A stretch of DNA of 64,000 bases from CAYUZU01 sp964448675 (GTDB lineage: Bacteria > Planctomycetota > Phycisphaerae > UBA1845 > Fen-1342): NCBI GenBank assembly GCA_964448675.1, contig CAYUZU010000012.1, positions 1 to 64,000 of the forward strand, in the 5' to 3' direction. The notes beneath the pieces were generated by a model, which saw only the letters and a list, made by a program, of their open reading frames with translations, had not been told where the DNA came from and did no database searches. How positions within the stretch are numbered: position 1 is the first letter of the stretch; each line of letters starts with the position of its first letter. Below, piece after piece: positions 34,918-44,995 of the stretch. A program made the translations under genes and the position numbers.

Positions 34918-35754
34918 TCAGATGATCGACCGGAAACCGTACCAGAGGATGTACAGCCCGTTCATCACGATGTTGAGGAAAAAGTCCAGCATCAGGATCA
35001 GGATGAAGCTGATCACGAAGCTGTTGGTGCAGGCCTGCCCCACCCCCTGCGCACCGGGCCGACAATGGAACCCCTGGTAGCAACTCACCAGCCCGATCGC
35101 CCCGCCGAAGAACAGCGCCTTGACCAACCCCGTGCCCAGGTGCCACATCTCGACCATGAGTTGCGTGTGATACCAGTACGGGCCTGACTCGGCCCCGTAC
35201 ACCCCCACGTAAATCACCCACGCACCGAACGCACCAACCAGGTCCGCGTAGCAGGTCAGCAACGGCGTCAGCAACAGGCACGCCAGGAACCGCGGCGTCA
35301 CCAGGTGCCGCACCGGGTCGGCCCCCATCGACCGCAGCGCCAGCAACTGCTCGGTCACGTTCATCGTGCCCAGTTCGGCCGTCAGCGCCCCGCCAACGCG
35401 ACCCGCCAGCATGACGCCGGCCAGCACCGGCCCCAGCTCGGACGCGACCGAGATATTCACGATGCCGCCCAGAATGTCGCGCAGCCCCGCGTTGTCGAAC
35501 TGATCGAAGCTCTGCACGATCAGCACCATGCCGATGAACATGCCGGTCAGCATGAGCACCGGCACCGAACGCGTCCCGATGTAGTAGCACTGCGGGATGA
35601 AGCGCCGCCAGCCGCGCACACTGGCCAGCTCCACCGGGATGAACGAGATTGTCCGGGCGGTGAAGATCCAGAACCGGCCATACCCTTCGAGGGCATTGAA
35701 GAAATGCCTGCCAATGCCGGCCAGCACGCTCTGAGCCATGTTCGCTTGCGCCAT
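34918..35754 (-). CDS. mlaE: MlaE-type ABC transporter permease
   Basis: A 278-residue permease started at 35754 (MAQANMAQ), behind AAGGAC; longer frames upstream lack family similarity. The MlaE family core is clear: IGTRSVPVLMLTGMFIGMVL, ELGPVLAGVMLAGRVGGALTAE, ELGTMNVTEQLLALRSMGAD and a last helix pair (SFILILMLDFFLNIVM). Five to six helices are expected. It is upstream of mlaF and divergent from ftsK (184 bp). With MlaF it forms the inner-membrane lipid transporter. Confidence 0.93.
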   Translation of the reverse strand: MAQANMAQSVLAGIGRHFFNALEGYGRFWIFTARTISFIPVELASVRGWRRFIPQCYYIGTRSVPVLMLTGMFIGMVLIVQSFDQFDNAGLRDILGGIVNISVASELGPVLAGVMLAGRVGGALTAELGTMNVTEQLLALRSMGADPVRHLVTPRFLACLLLTPLLTCYADLVGAFGAWVIYVGVYGAESGPYWYHTQLMVEMWHLGTGLVKALFFGGAIGLVSCYQGFHCRPGAQGVGQACTNSFVISFILILMLDFFLNIVMNGLYILWYGFRSII

Positions 35755-35938
35755 GGTGGTCCTTGCCCGAATCCGTTCGGCTCGACAGGTTGCCCGACGA
35801 CGGGCGCGAGCCGCGCCGCGGCCCGCCATTTTTCGCGCGGTGCATAGGTTATCGAAATTCGCGCGGAAATGCGATATGATGGCAAACCGAGCGAGGATAC
35901 CGCCGGACTCGGAGGTCCGGTGACGGGAGCGAACAAGG

Positions 35939-38545
35939 ATGGCGAACACGCCCCGTAACGATGAGCGCCGGGCGGCGCTGCGATTCTCCCTGCTGGCGCT
36001 GGGCTGGCTGGCCTGCCTCTTCGCCTGGGCCAGCGTGCTCTCATTCAGCCCCGCCGACATGCCAGCCACAACCGTCTGGCCAAATCCTGACACCCCCCAC
36101 AACCTCTGCGGCACCGTCGGCGCCACCATCGCGTACCACGGGTTCCGCTACATCGGCGTCGGCACCTACATCGTCCTCTTCCTCATCAATGCCGCCGTGC
36201 TGGCGTGGTCACGCCAGTTCACCCTCAACGATCTCTGGCTGCGCTTCATCGGCCTGCTGCTTGTCGCCGTGTCGTGCGCCGCCGCCGCCACGCTGGTGAT
36301 GGATCCGACACACCAGCACCTCGTCACGGGGCCCGGCGGCATCGTCGGGCTGGCCACGGCCGGCTTCCTGACGGCGCACCTCGAGACTTTCGGCACCGCA
36401 CTACTACTTACGCTCACCTTGATCGTCGGTCTGCTCCTCGCGGCCGACCAGGTGCTGCTGACGCTGTTCCGCTGGCTGCGCTGGGCCGGTGAGCATTCCG
36501 GCCCGGTCCTCGCGCGCGGCGGCAGCCACGTCGCCAGCGCCGGCGCCGCGGTCGCCAGCGGCATGTCGCATCTCACCGGCCGCCTCAATCACCAGGACGC
36601 CGACGCCGCGCTCATCGAGCCCCCCAAACGCGGCCGCAAGCCGCGCCAGCTCGCGTTCGAAGAGGAGGAAGAAGACGAGGCGGACGAAGCGCCGGCCGAA
36701 GAGGAGGAATACGAAGAAGAGGAAGAGGAAGAGGCCGCGGACGACGCAGCGGAAGAAGAGACCACTGACGAGCCCGAAGACGAGGCGCCGGCCGCGGCAC
36801 CCGCCGCCAAACCGTCGCGTCTGCTCGTCAAGGACATCGGCCCGAAGCGCAAGCCGCGCAAGCGCCCGCCCGCGCCCAAGCCGCGCCGCCTGACCGACGA
36901 GAACTACGACCTGCCGCCCATCACGCTGCTGGAACCGCCCGTGCCGGTGGACCGTCACGCCATCGAGGCGGCCTGTCGCGACAAGGCCTACGTGCTGGAG
37001 CAGACCCTCAACGAATTCCGTCTCGAAGTGCAGGTCGTCGCGATCGAAACCGGCCCGGTCATCACCGTCTTCGAGTTGCGGCTCGCCCCCGGGATCAAGG
37101 TGAGCCAGATCGCATCGCTCACCAACGACATGGCCCGCGCGCTCAAGGCGCCCGCCGTGCGCGTCGTCGCCCCGCTGCCCGGCAAGAACACCATCGGCAT
37201 TGAAGTGCCCAACATCGACAAGGAGAAAGTCCGCCTCCGCGACGCCATCGAGATGGCCGGCTCGCGCATCGACAACATGGCCATACCGCTGTTCCTCGGC
37301 AAGGACGCCTCGGGCCAGCCACTCATCTCCGACCTGACCCGCATGCCGCACCTGCTCATCGCCGGCACCACCGGCTCCGGCAAGAGCGTGTGCATCGGCA
37401 GCGTGATCTCGTCCGTGCTCATGACCCGCTCACCGGTCGAGGTGCAGATGATCCTCATCGACCCCAAGGTCGTCGAGCTGGCGATGTACAAGGACGTCCC
37501 CCATTTGATGTGCCCCATCGTCACCGACATGCCCAAAGCCGAGAGCATCCTCGAGTGGGCCTCCACCAAGATGGACGAGCGCTACGCCCTGCTCGCCGAA
37601 GCCGGTGTCAAGGACATCCGCTCCTACAACCGCCTCGGCGAGGCCGGCCTGCGCGAGCGGCTCGAGATCGGCGACGACGACGAAATGGACAAGATCCCCA
37701 TTCGCCTGCCCTACATCGTCATCATCGTCGACGAGCTCGCCGACATGATGATGACCTCCGCCAAAGAGGTCGAGTTCCACCTCTGCCGCATCGCGCAGAA
37801 GAGCCGCGCCGTCGGCATCCACCTCATCGTCGCCACCCAGCGGCCGCAGGCCAATGTCGTCACGGGCCTGATCAAGTCCAACCTGCCCAGCCGCATCGCC
37901 TTCCGCGTCTCCTCCCGGCTCGATTCGCGCATCGTGCTCGATCAGAACGGCGGCGAGGTCCTGATGGGGCAGGGCGACATGCTCTTCCTTCCGCCGGGCC
38001 AGTCCAAGCTCGTCCGTGCCCAGGGCACTTTCGTCGACGACGAGGAGCTGCGCGCCGTCGTCAAGCACTGCAAGGAACAGCAACCGCAGCAATTCTGCAC
38101 CGAACTCGTGCGACTGCCGGGCAAGGACGCCGGCGGCGGCGCCGAGCGCGACGAACTCTTCGACGATGCCGTTGCCGTGATCTTGCAGACCAAGCGCGGC
38201 TCGGTCAGCCTGCTCCAGCGCCGCTTCAACGTCGGCTACAGCCGGGCGTCGCGCCTCATCGATCAGATGTACGAAGCCGGCCTCGTGGGCGAGTACAAGG
38301 GCAGCCAGGCGCGCGAGGTGCTGATTACCGCGGACGAGTGGGAGCAAATCCGCACCCAGCGCGACGCCGACGAAGCGATCGAGGACATCGAATACGAAGA
38401 CGACGCCGACTACGAAGACGACGAGGAATACGAAGACGAAGAGCCGGAAGACGACGCCGGCGACGAAGAGGGGGATGAGGCCGAAGACGCAGAAGGGGAA
38501 GAGGAAGAAGAGTACGAGGAAGAGGAAGAAGAGGAGGAAGACTAG
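35939..38545 (+). CDS. ftsK: DNA translocase FtsK/SpoIIIE
   Basis: An 868-residue motor that moves chromosomal DNA at the division septum. Four transmembrane helices lie in the first ~190 residues. A strongly acidic Glu-rich linker follows (about 240-290). The FtsK beta and motor domain has Walker A AGTTGSGKSVC (about 475-485) and Walker B VIIVDELAD. The gamma winged helix near 750-810 has VGYSRASRLIDQM and SQAREVL, the KOPS-reading, XerD-contacting part. Unusually about 50 residues of nearly continuous Glu/Asp/Tyr follow the gamma domain (about 816-868), where most family members stop. The start at 35939 is preceded by GGGAG. Confidence 0.96.
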   Translation: MANTPRNDERRAALRFSLLALGWLACLFAWASVLSFSPADMPATTVWPNPDTPHNLCGTVGATIAYHGFRYIGVGTYIVLFLINAAVLAWSRQFTLNDLWLRFIGLLLVAVSCAAAATLVMDPTHQHLVTGPGGIVGLATAGFLTAHLETFGTALLLTLTLIVGLLLAADQVLLTLFRWLRWAGEHSGPVLARGGSHVASAGAAVASGMSHLTGRLNHQDADAALIEPPKRGRKPRQLAFEEEEEDEADEAPAEEEEYEEEEEEEAADDAAEEETTDEPEDEAPAAAPAAKPSRLLVKDIGPKRKPRKRPPAPKPRRLTDENYDLPPITLLEPPVPVDRHAIEAACRDKAYVLEQTLNEFRLEVQVVAIETGPVITVFELRLAPGIKVSQIASLTNDMARALKAPAVRVVAPLPGKNTIGIEVPNIDKEKVRLRDAIEMAGSRIDNMAIPLFLGKDASGQPLISDLTRMPHLLIAGTTGSGKSVCIGSVISSVLMTRSPVEVQMILIDPKVVELAMYKDVPHLMCPIVTDMPKAESILEWASTKMDERYALLAEAGVKDIRSYNRLGEAGLRERLEIGDDDEMDKIPIRLPYIVIIVDELADMMMTSAKEVEFHLCRIAQKSRAVGIHLIVATQRPQANVVTGLIKSNLPSRIAFRVSSRLDSRIVLDQNGGEVLMGQGDMLFLPPGQSKLVRAQGTFVDDEELRAVVKHCKEQQPQQFCTELVRLPGKDAGGGAERDELFDDAVAVILQTKRGSVSLLQRRFNVGYSRASRLIDQMYEAGLVGEYKGSQAREVLITADEWEQIRTQRDADEAIEDIEYEDDADYEDDEEYEDEEPEDDAGDEEGDEAEDAEGEEEEEYEEEEEEEED

Positions 38546-38624
38546 GGTCTGTCCCAGTACTTCCCTCCCGCCCGCCACCGGATCGAACGAGGCCCGCCGA
38601 ATCGGCGCCGGGGGAAACGGCAGG

Positions 38625-38720
38625 GGACAAAGCAGAGCAATGTCCTCCCTGTGCGCCCACAGGACAAAGCGGGGCGATGTCCTGCGTGTGCGCCCACCTG
38701 AAAAGGCGGCGCCATGTCCT
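38625..38720 (-). repeat. tandem array of a 37-bp unit carrying the dispersed dyad element
   Basis: Units begin at 38625, 38662 and 38699, exactly 37 bp apart. The first two are highly similar (GGACAAAGC...GATGTCCT or CAATGTCCT followed by a GTGCGCCCAC spacer); the third is diverged at its left end and its spacer. Each unit contains the inverse of the 22-bp element at 7974 and 29391. It lies between ftsK and the class II aldolase gene. No unique spacers, so it is not a CRISPR. Confidence 0.8.
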
Positions 38721-38741
38721 GCCTGAGCGGCCGCGGCGTGG

Positions 38742-39752
38742 TCAGCGGTAATACGCCGGCAGCGGCTCGCCAGCCTGCTGCCACGCGGCGATCACGGCCT
38801 CGGCCTTGCCGGCCACATTGAGCACATGCAGCTTGCGCCGGACCATATCGCGGATGGCATCGCGGCCCGGGCCGAGGTATTTGCGCGGGTCGAACTCGCC
38901 CGGCTTGGTCGCGAAGACCTCGCGGATCTTCGCAGTCAGGGCCAGGCGCAGATCGGTATCGATGTTCACCTTGCACACGCCGTACCTGGTCACGGCCATG
39001 TTGATCTGGTCTTCGGGCACGCCCTTGGCGTTGGGCATCTGGCCGCCGTACTTGTTGACCAGGTCGATGAACTCCTGCGGCACGCTCGACGAGCCGTGCA
39101 TGACCAGCGGCAGGCCGGGACAGGTCTTCATGATCTCTTCCACGCGGTCGAACGCCAGCTTGGCCTCTTGCTTGAACTTGTAGGCGCCGTGGCTGGTGCC
39201 GATCGCGACAGCGAGGCTGTCCACGCCGGTCTGCTCGCGGAAGATCTTCGCCTCATCGGGATTCGTGAGGAACTTGTGGAGCTGCTTCTCATACTCCTCC
39301 GCGTCGAGACCGACGACGTCTTCCTCGATACCTCCGAGCATGCCCAGCTCGGCCTCGACAACAACCCCCGCAGCGTGCGCGGCATCCACGCACTGTTTGG
39401 TGAGCTTGATGTTCTCCTCGAACGGATGGTGCGAGCCGTCGATCATGACCGACGTATACCCGTCGGCGATGCACTGCTTGATCAGGTCAAGTGTGTCGCC
39501 GTGGTCACAGTGAATCGCGATCGGCAGCTCGGGATGCTCACAGACGGCGGCATCGATGATCTTCTTGAGGTAGGTGATATTGGCGTACTGGCGTGCACCC
39601 TTGGAGATCTGGAGGATCAGCGGGGCCGACTCGGCGGCGCAGGCATCGATGATCGCCTGGGTGATTTCCATGTTGTTGACGTTGAAGGCGCCAATCGCGA
39701 ACCCGCCGTCATAGGCCAGGTCGAACATCGGCTTGGTGGTCATCAGCGGCAT
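38742..39752 (-). CDS. fba: class II fructose-bisphosphate aldolase (IIB, Calvin-cycle-like subtype)
   Basis: A 336-residue zinc aldolase cleaving fructose-1,6-bisphosphate to glyceraldehyde-3-phosphate and dihydroxyacetone phosphate. The start at 39752 follows AGAGGA. Metal and catalytic motifs are present: IAIHCDHGDT (catalytic Asp and zinc His), EAELGMLGG (Glu), AIGTSHGAY (zinc His) and VMHGSSSVP (zinc His), then the phosphate-binding KVNIDTDLR. The late FDPRKYLGPGRDAIRD and LHVLNVAGKA segments resemble the IIB group often called the Calvin-cycle subtype. It is divergent from the secreted lipoprotein gene. A second, unrelated class I aldolase lies 2.2 kb away. Confidence 0.95.
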   Translation of the reverse strand: MPLMTTKPMFDLAYDGGFAIGAFNVNNMEITQAIIDACAAESAPLILQISKGARQYANITYLKKIIDAAVCEHPELPIAIHCDHGDTLDLIKQCIADGYTSVMIDGSHHPFEENIKLTKQCVDAAHAAGVVVEAELGMLGGIEEDVVGLDAEEYEKQLHKFLTNPDEAKIFREQTGVDSLAVAIGTSHGAYKFKQEAKLAFDRVEEIMKTCPGLPLVMHGSSSVPQEFIDLVNKYGGQMPNAKGVPEDQINMAVTRYGVCKVNIDTDLRLALTAKIREVFATKPGEFDPRKYLGPGRDAIRDMVRRKLHVLNVAGKAEAVIAAWQQAGEPLPAYYR

Positions 39753-40167
39753 GGCACAATCCTCTCTGTTGCTAAGCGTCTGCATCGCCGCGGCCGCCCG
39801 CGCGGACCGCACTGACCCGAATCACCCACCGGCCCCAAGGGGGCCGCCCACGCTCGGCTCCGGGCAGTTCTTGCGCTTCGGCGACGCGCCGCCGGCGACC
39901 GAAAGAGCGACAGCATCGCCGCACGTGGCCCACCCGTCAATCCGCCGTGCGCGCGCATCTGCCCTCCTGCTGCTGTTATCGGCTGTGTCGCCGCCGCGAG
40001 TCGAGGGCGTTCGCCGGCGGGCGCGCGTTGCGTCTGCCCGGCCCGGGCGGATTCCGCTTTCAAGCGGCGTTTGAGAAGGAACCGATCATTCGGGCAGTTT
40101 GTGGCATGCAGGGGGTTGGGTTGCGCCCCACCGTCAAGCTCCGGTTCCATCTGCAAGGAGAATGTTC
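39753..40167. other. 415-bp divergent region between fba and the lipoprotein gene
   Basis: No supported gene. Frames crossing it have shadow composition. A short dyad CCGCTT-TC-AAGCGG lies at 40054-40067, about 100 bp before the lipoprotein start. Promoters for both genes are expected here; none matches a consensus well enough to call. Confidence 0.4.
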
Positions 40168-41769
40168 ATGAAGAATCGCCCGCTTCTCTTGATGGCTGCG
40201 TTCGGTGCAGCGCTGTCCCTGGCCGTCGGCGGCTGCCCACCGAACCTGGCGAACAACAATGGCGACGACGGTGATGACGGCGCCACCGGCAGCGCCCGCA
40301 CGCTCAGCGGCACGCTGGTCGCACCCGAATCCGCCAAGGTCCGTGCCCGCAGCGAGACGAGCAACGAGGGGCTGACCTACAGCGTGCTCGTCCAGGCCGC
40401 CGAGACGCTCAACACCTACATGGGCGACACGGACGCCAACGGCAACTTCAACGTCAACATTCCCGCGACCGAGACGGCCAACACCTTCACCGTGACCATC
40501 ATGACGCCTGATGGCAAGCCCGCCGGCCCGGTCGTCTTCGGCACCGGCGACAACCAGGCCTTCACCGGATTGCAGGTGCCCCAGAACACCAGCCTCGGCA
40601 CGATCAGTTTCCCCGACGACCCGCGTCACAGCGTGATCGCGCCGGGCAGCGATGCGAACTTCGGCGATGACGCCGTCGACAACGGCGTCGTGGCGCGGAT
40701 TGATCCGAATGGCGTGCCAGTGGGTGTGCCAACGTTCGGCCGGGGCAACGACGCCAAGGGCACTGCCTCCACCGAGACCAAGCAGCAGGGCGACCGCGAC
40801 ATGGACGGCATGATCGACCAGTTCGACGCCGACGACGACGGCGACGGCACGATCGACGATCTCGATGACGACGCCACGCTGGTCCCCGGCCTGCCGACCG
40901 GACTGAATATCAACTTCTTCATGAACCTCAAGATCGACGACGTGCAGGCGACCCCCTACTTCAGCGGCGACGCCGCCGGCATCCAGAAATCCCTGAAGGA
41001 GGACACGGTCATCACGTTCGAGGTGCAGGCGACGGCGGCGCTGGGCAAGAACATCACCAGCGCGAAGGTGATCAGCCCGCCGGCCCCGGCACCGACGTAC
41101 CTGCCCAATACGACGATCTCGTTCGGCGCGGGTCCGGGCACGTTGTGGTCCACGACGAGCTATGCCCTGGCGAAGGAGGACACCAACCACTTCCAGGAAT
41201 GGGTCACACCGAACGACATCATGAATACCGGTGACACGTTTACCGTCGAGATCAACTTCGACGACGGCACGACGGGCGTGTACACCCGCATGATCAACTA
41301 CGTGTTCCACAGCATTCCGAAGCTGATCAACGTTGGCCCCCCGGGCGCATTGGCGTTCTTCAACGGTCCGAAGGAGATCACCTTTGACGGCACCAAGGAC
41401 CTGGCGTTCGAGTGGGCGCCCCCGGTGGACGACTTCGGCATGTTGATGGTCGGTGTTCCGTACAAGTTCGAGGTGTTCTACTTCGACAGTACGGGCGCTC
41501 AGATCAACAACATTGATGGCGCGGCCACCTGGCCGACGGCCATCACGAACTGGAACACCACGGGCCCGTTCCTCGAAGTGCCGGGTTCGAGTCTCACCAC
41601 ACTTTCGGGCAGCAACACCTTTACCATGACGATGCCCAAGGAGTGCTTCCCGAACACCGTCACCCTCACCGACGGCACGACCAAGACGGTCAGCAGCTAC
41701 AAGGTCGACATCGCCGCCCAGATGAACGGCAACAACGCGGCGTTGATGGTGCGGCTGAAGAAGTCCTAG
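40168..41769 (+). CDS. secreted lipoprotein with calcium-binding-like Asp loop, unknown function
   Basis: A 533-residue protein. The start at 40168 is preferred because AAGGAG lies seven bases upstream, whereas the ATG at 40162 is only one base away. A lipoprotein signal ends in VGGC (Cys about residue 23), followed by an Asn/Asp-rich linker. A carboxypeptidase-regulatory-like segment covers about 40-150 (LSGTLVAPESAKV...GDTDANGNFNVNIPA). A thrombospondin-3-like acidic loop lies at about 212-240 (DRDMDGMIDQFDADDDGDGT), a likely calcium site. The rest is beta-rich without a recognised family. It ends at a strong hairpin and is convergent with the class I aldolase gene. Confidence 0.75.
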   Translation: MKNRPLLLMAAFGAALSLAVGGCPPNLANNNGDDGDDGATGSARTLSGTLVAPESAKVRARSETSNEGLTYSVLVQAAETLNTYMGDTDANGNFNVNIPATETANTFTVTIMTPDGKPAGPVVFGTGDNQAFTGLQVPQNTSLGTISFPDDPRHSVIAPGSDANFGDDAVDNGVVARIDPNGVPVGVPTFGRGNDAKGTASTETKQQGDRDMDGMIDQFDADDDGDGTIDDLDDDATLVPGLPTGLNINFFMNLKIDDVQATPYFSGDAAGIQKSLKEDTVITFEVQATAALGKNITSAKVISPPAPAPTYLPNTTISFGAGPGTLWSTTSYALAKEDTNHFQEWVTPNDIMNTGDTFTVEINFDDGTTGVYTRMINYVFHSIPKLINVGPPGALAFFNGPKEITFDGTKDLAFEWAPPVDDFGMLMVGVPYKFEVFYFDSTGAQINNIDGAATWPTAITNWNTTGPFLEVPGSSLTTLSGSNTFTMTMPKECFPNTVTLTDGTTKTVSSYKVDIAAQMNGNNAALMVRLKKS

Positions 41770-41801
41770 CCACGATCCGCCCCGTCACGACAAACGACGA
41801 A

Positions 41802-41837
41802 GCGGCCCGCAGCGCCATCTCTGGTGCCGCGGGCCGC
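41802..41837. terminator. strong hairpin between convergent genes
   Basis: A 16-base arm at 41802-41817 pairs with 41822-41837 at 14 positions around a four-base loop TCTC. It lies between the lipoprotein stop (41769) and the class I aldolase stop (41927). The flank is only weakly T-rich on either strand, so it is probably a shared, not perfectly canonical, terminator. Confidence 0.65.
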
Positions 41838-41926
41838 GTCGCTTGGCGGAGTCGTGCGATCTACCAGTGATCTGCCGATTCGTACCGATTGGTCGTTCGT
41901 GGCTTGCGCGTGACGCTCGTGCTCCT

Positions 41927-42982
<1,056 letters not shown>

Positions 42983-43107
42983 GGGAGGTTCCTCCAGATT
43001 GATCGCAGACAGGCGGCGTCGGGCGCCGCGGGGCCGAACACATCGATGCGGCCCAGTGTACCGCGCGCCGCGGACCGCGTCAGCACGGCCGACGGGCGCC
43101 CACGCCC

Positions 43108-43935
43108 CTAAAAACCGGACCCGAGCATCGGGTATGTCCACAACGGCGGTTCGAGCGACAGCGGCACCAGCCGCACCGCGAGCCACGGCGTGCCCGCGAG
43201 CCACAGCACGCCGCACCACGCCGCCACCACCGTGCGCCAATCCATCGTCGGCCGCTCTTCGCTGACGGGCCGGCGCCGCAGAACGTGAAACCCTGCCAGC
43301 CCCGTGAGCACCGGGAAGGCATAGGGAATCCCCAGCGCGAACTCCGGCACGATCACCAGCACCACGCCCAGCGGCACCGTCAGCCACAACGCGATCGCCG
43401 GCGTCCACGCCAGCAGCAGCGCTACATAGTGCCGCCGCCGAACGGCCCTCAGGTCCGTGGTGCTCGGGACGGCGGTCCACCCGAATACCAGCGCCGCCGC
43501 CAGCAGCGCAAGCAGCGTCACGCGGGGCGACCAGTGCAGCGCCGCCGACCGCAACGCCGCCGCCGGACTCGCCGGTGCGTGAACAAGCGTCGCCACCCCG
43601 ATCAGCAGCGTCCCGATCAGGTAGAGCCACAGCGTGCCGGCCAGGAAAAGCGCCAGCCGCCGCCAGAGCGGCACATCCGCCTGCAGCGTCTTGAGTGCCT
43701 GCCGCGGTTTTCGTGCGGCCCGCAGCAGGTCACCCAGACCGCCGAGCAAGACGGCATGCGGCTGCCAGGGGTCGACCGCGTCGAGCCGGGCGGGGATGTC
43801 CTGCCGCAGCACGCCCGAGTCCCATTGCTGCGGGCTGAATGCGAGGCCGCACTCGGGACACCGCGGCGCGGGGAGGCCGCGCAGGCTGTAGCTGCAGCGG
43901 GGACAGACCAGGTTGGACTCGTCGTGCGGTTCCAC
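43108..43935 (-). CDS. zinc-ribbon multi-pass membrane protein, unknown function
   Basis: A 275-residue protein. A GTG at 43935 is the most likely start, since an ATG start would overlap the divergent gene and the intervening residues look random; the ribosome binding site is weak. The N-terminus is a zinc ribbon (CPRCSYSLRGLPAPRCPECG, two CxxC pairs), then a soluble stretch and about five to six transmembrane helices (starting near residues 88, 127, 160, 180, 215 and 240). Such CxxC-membrane proteins are frequent in planctomycetes and have no established role. It is 94 bp from the divergent SRPBCC-YCII gene. Confidence 0.65.
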   Translation of the reverse strand: MEPHDESNLVCPRCSYSLRGLPAPRCPECGLAFSPQQWDSGVLRQDIPARLDAVDPWQPHAVLLGGLGDLLRAARKPRQALKTLQADVPLWRRLALFLAGTLWLYLIGTLLIGVATLVHAPASPAAALRSAALHWSPRVTLLALLAAALVFGWTAVPSTTDLRAVRRRHYVALLLAWTPAIALWLTVPLGVVLVIVPEFALGIPYAFPVLTGLAGFHVLRRRPVSEERPTMDWRTVVAAWCGVLWLAGTPWLAVRLVPLSLEPPLWTYPMLGSGF

Positions 43936-44029
43936 GGCGTATAGGATACGCCGCGCCGAAGCGTATTTCACGAGAATCACGCGGCGGCTGGCGGCAGGTC
44001 CGTACCGCTGGCGGCCAGGAGCAGGAATC

Positions 44030-44914
44030 ATGAGCAGGCAGCACTGGACTATCGGCGGCGTGTTGTTCGCGGGGTTGTGTGCGTGGAGTCTTGCAGGCGG
44101 CAGGGCAGAGCCGGCGGCCGCGCCGACGACCCGCCCGACCACGCAACCGGCCACCGAACGGGTGATTCGCGAGAGCGTCATCGTGCCGGCGTCGGTCGAG
44201 AAGGTGTGGGCGGCGTGGACGACGCGCGAGGGGCTGAAGCGTTTCTTCGGTGCGGATGCGAAGGTCGAGCTGCGCGTCGGCGGCCCGTTCGAGATCGTCT
44301 TCGTCCCGGATGCGCCGGCGGGCTCGCGCGGGTCCGAAGGCTGCAGGATCCTGAGCTTCGTCCCGCGCGAGATGCTGGCCTTCTCATGGAGCGCGCCGCC
44401 CAGCATGCCCGAGATCCGCGAGGAGCGCACGCAGGTCGTGCTGCACTTCGACGAGCTGGGACCGCAGCGCACGAGGGTGCGCCTCGTGAACGTCGGCTGG
44501 GGGCAGGGCCCCAAGTGGGACGAGGCGTTCGCCTATTTCTCGCAGGCGTGGCCGTACGTACTGGCCTCGCTCAAGGGGCACTTCATGAAGCAGAGCGACG
44601 GCAAGCAGGCCGAAACACCTGCCGAGTTCATCTACTTCATCGAGCCGGTGCGGGCCACGTTCAACGAGGACTACACCGAAGACGAGGCGAAGATCGTCGC
44701 GCAGCACTTCGCCTACCTGCAAGCGCTGCTGGCCGGCGGCCGGCTCATCCTCGCCGGCCGCACGACCGAGGAGCGGCCGACCGGCATCGTGGTTTTCGAG
44801 GCCGCCGATCTCGCTGCCGCGCGCGAGGTGTACGAGAACGACCCCGCGGTAAAGGCCGGGCTCTTCAAGGGGCGCGTGGCGCCCTACCGCGTCGCCCTGA
44901 GCCGCGCGCCGTGA
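44030..44914 (+). CDS. exported SRPBCC (AHSA1)-YCII fusion protein
   Basis: A 294-residue protein starting at 44030 behind AGGAGCAGGA, with an N-terminal signal or anchor helix (about 8-25). Residues about 42-185 are an AHSA1/START-like SRPBCC domain (VIVPASVEKVWAAWTTREG, GGPFEIVFVPD, LHFDELGPQRTRVRL). Residues about 200-290 are a YCII-related dimerisation domain (FNEDYTEDEAKIVAQHFAYL, GIVVFEAADLAAAREVYE). Both bind small hydrophobic ligands or act in dimer assembly in other proteins. The fusion and its likely export are uncommon. The function is unknown. The downstream peptidase gene follows after 81 bp on the same strand. Confidence 0.78.
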   Translation: MSRQHWTIGGVLFAGLCAWSLAGGRAEPAAAPTTRPTTQPATERVIRESVIVPASVEKVWAAWTTREGLKRFFGADAKVELRVGGPFEIVFVPDAPAGSRGSEGCRILSFVPREMLAFSWSAPPSMPEIREERTQVVLHFDELGPQRTRVRLVNVGWGQGPKWDEAFAYFSQAWPYVLASLKGHFMKQSDGKQAETPAEFIYFIEPVRATFNEDYTEDEAKIVAQHFAYLQALLAGGRLILAGRTTEERPTGIVVFEAADLAAAREVYENDPAVKAGLFKGRVAPYRVALSRAP

Positions 44915-44995
44915 TGGCGCGGTGCACGCCGCGCACGCGCGCGTTACACTCCGCACGAAGTATGGGCGAACCGAAACCCGCTTGAGAGGTTGATC

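Noticed and set aside
36404..37351. 315-residue minus-strand frame inside ftsK
   Set aside because: FtsK motifs on the plus strand are unambiguous; the antisense frame has Phe/Leu-rich runs arising from the Glu-rich codons of the linker.
38625..38720. 37-bp spaced repeats as a CRISPR array
   Set aside because: The units are contiguous and the intervening sequence repeats too; there are no unique spacers and no cas genes in the window.
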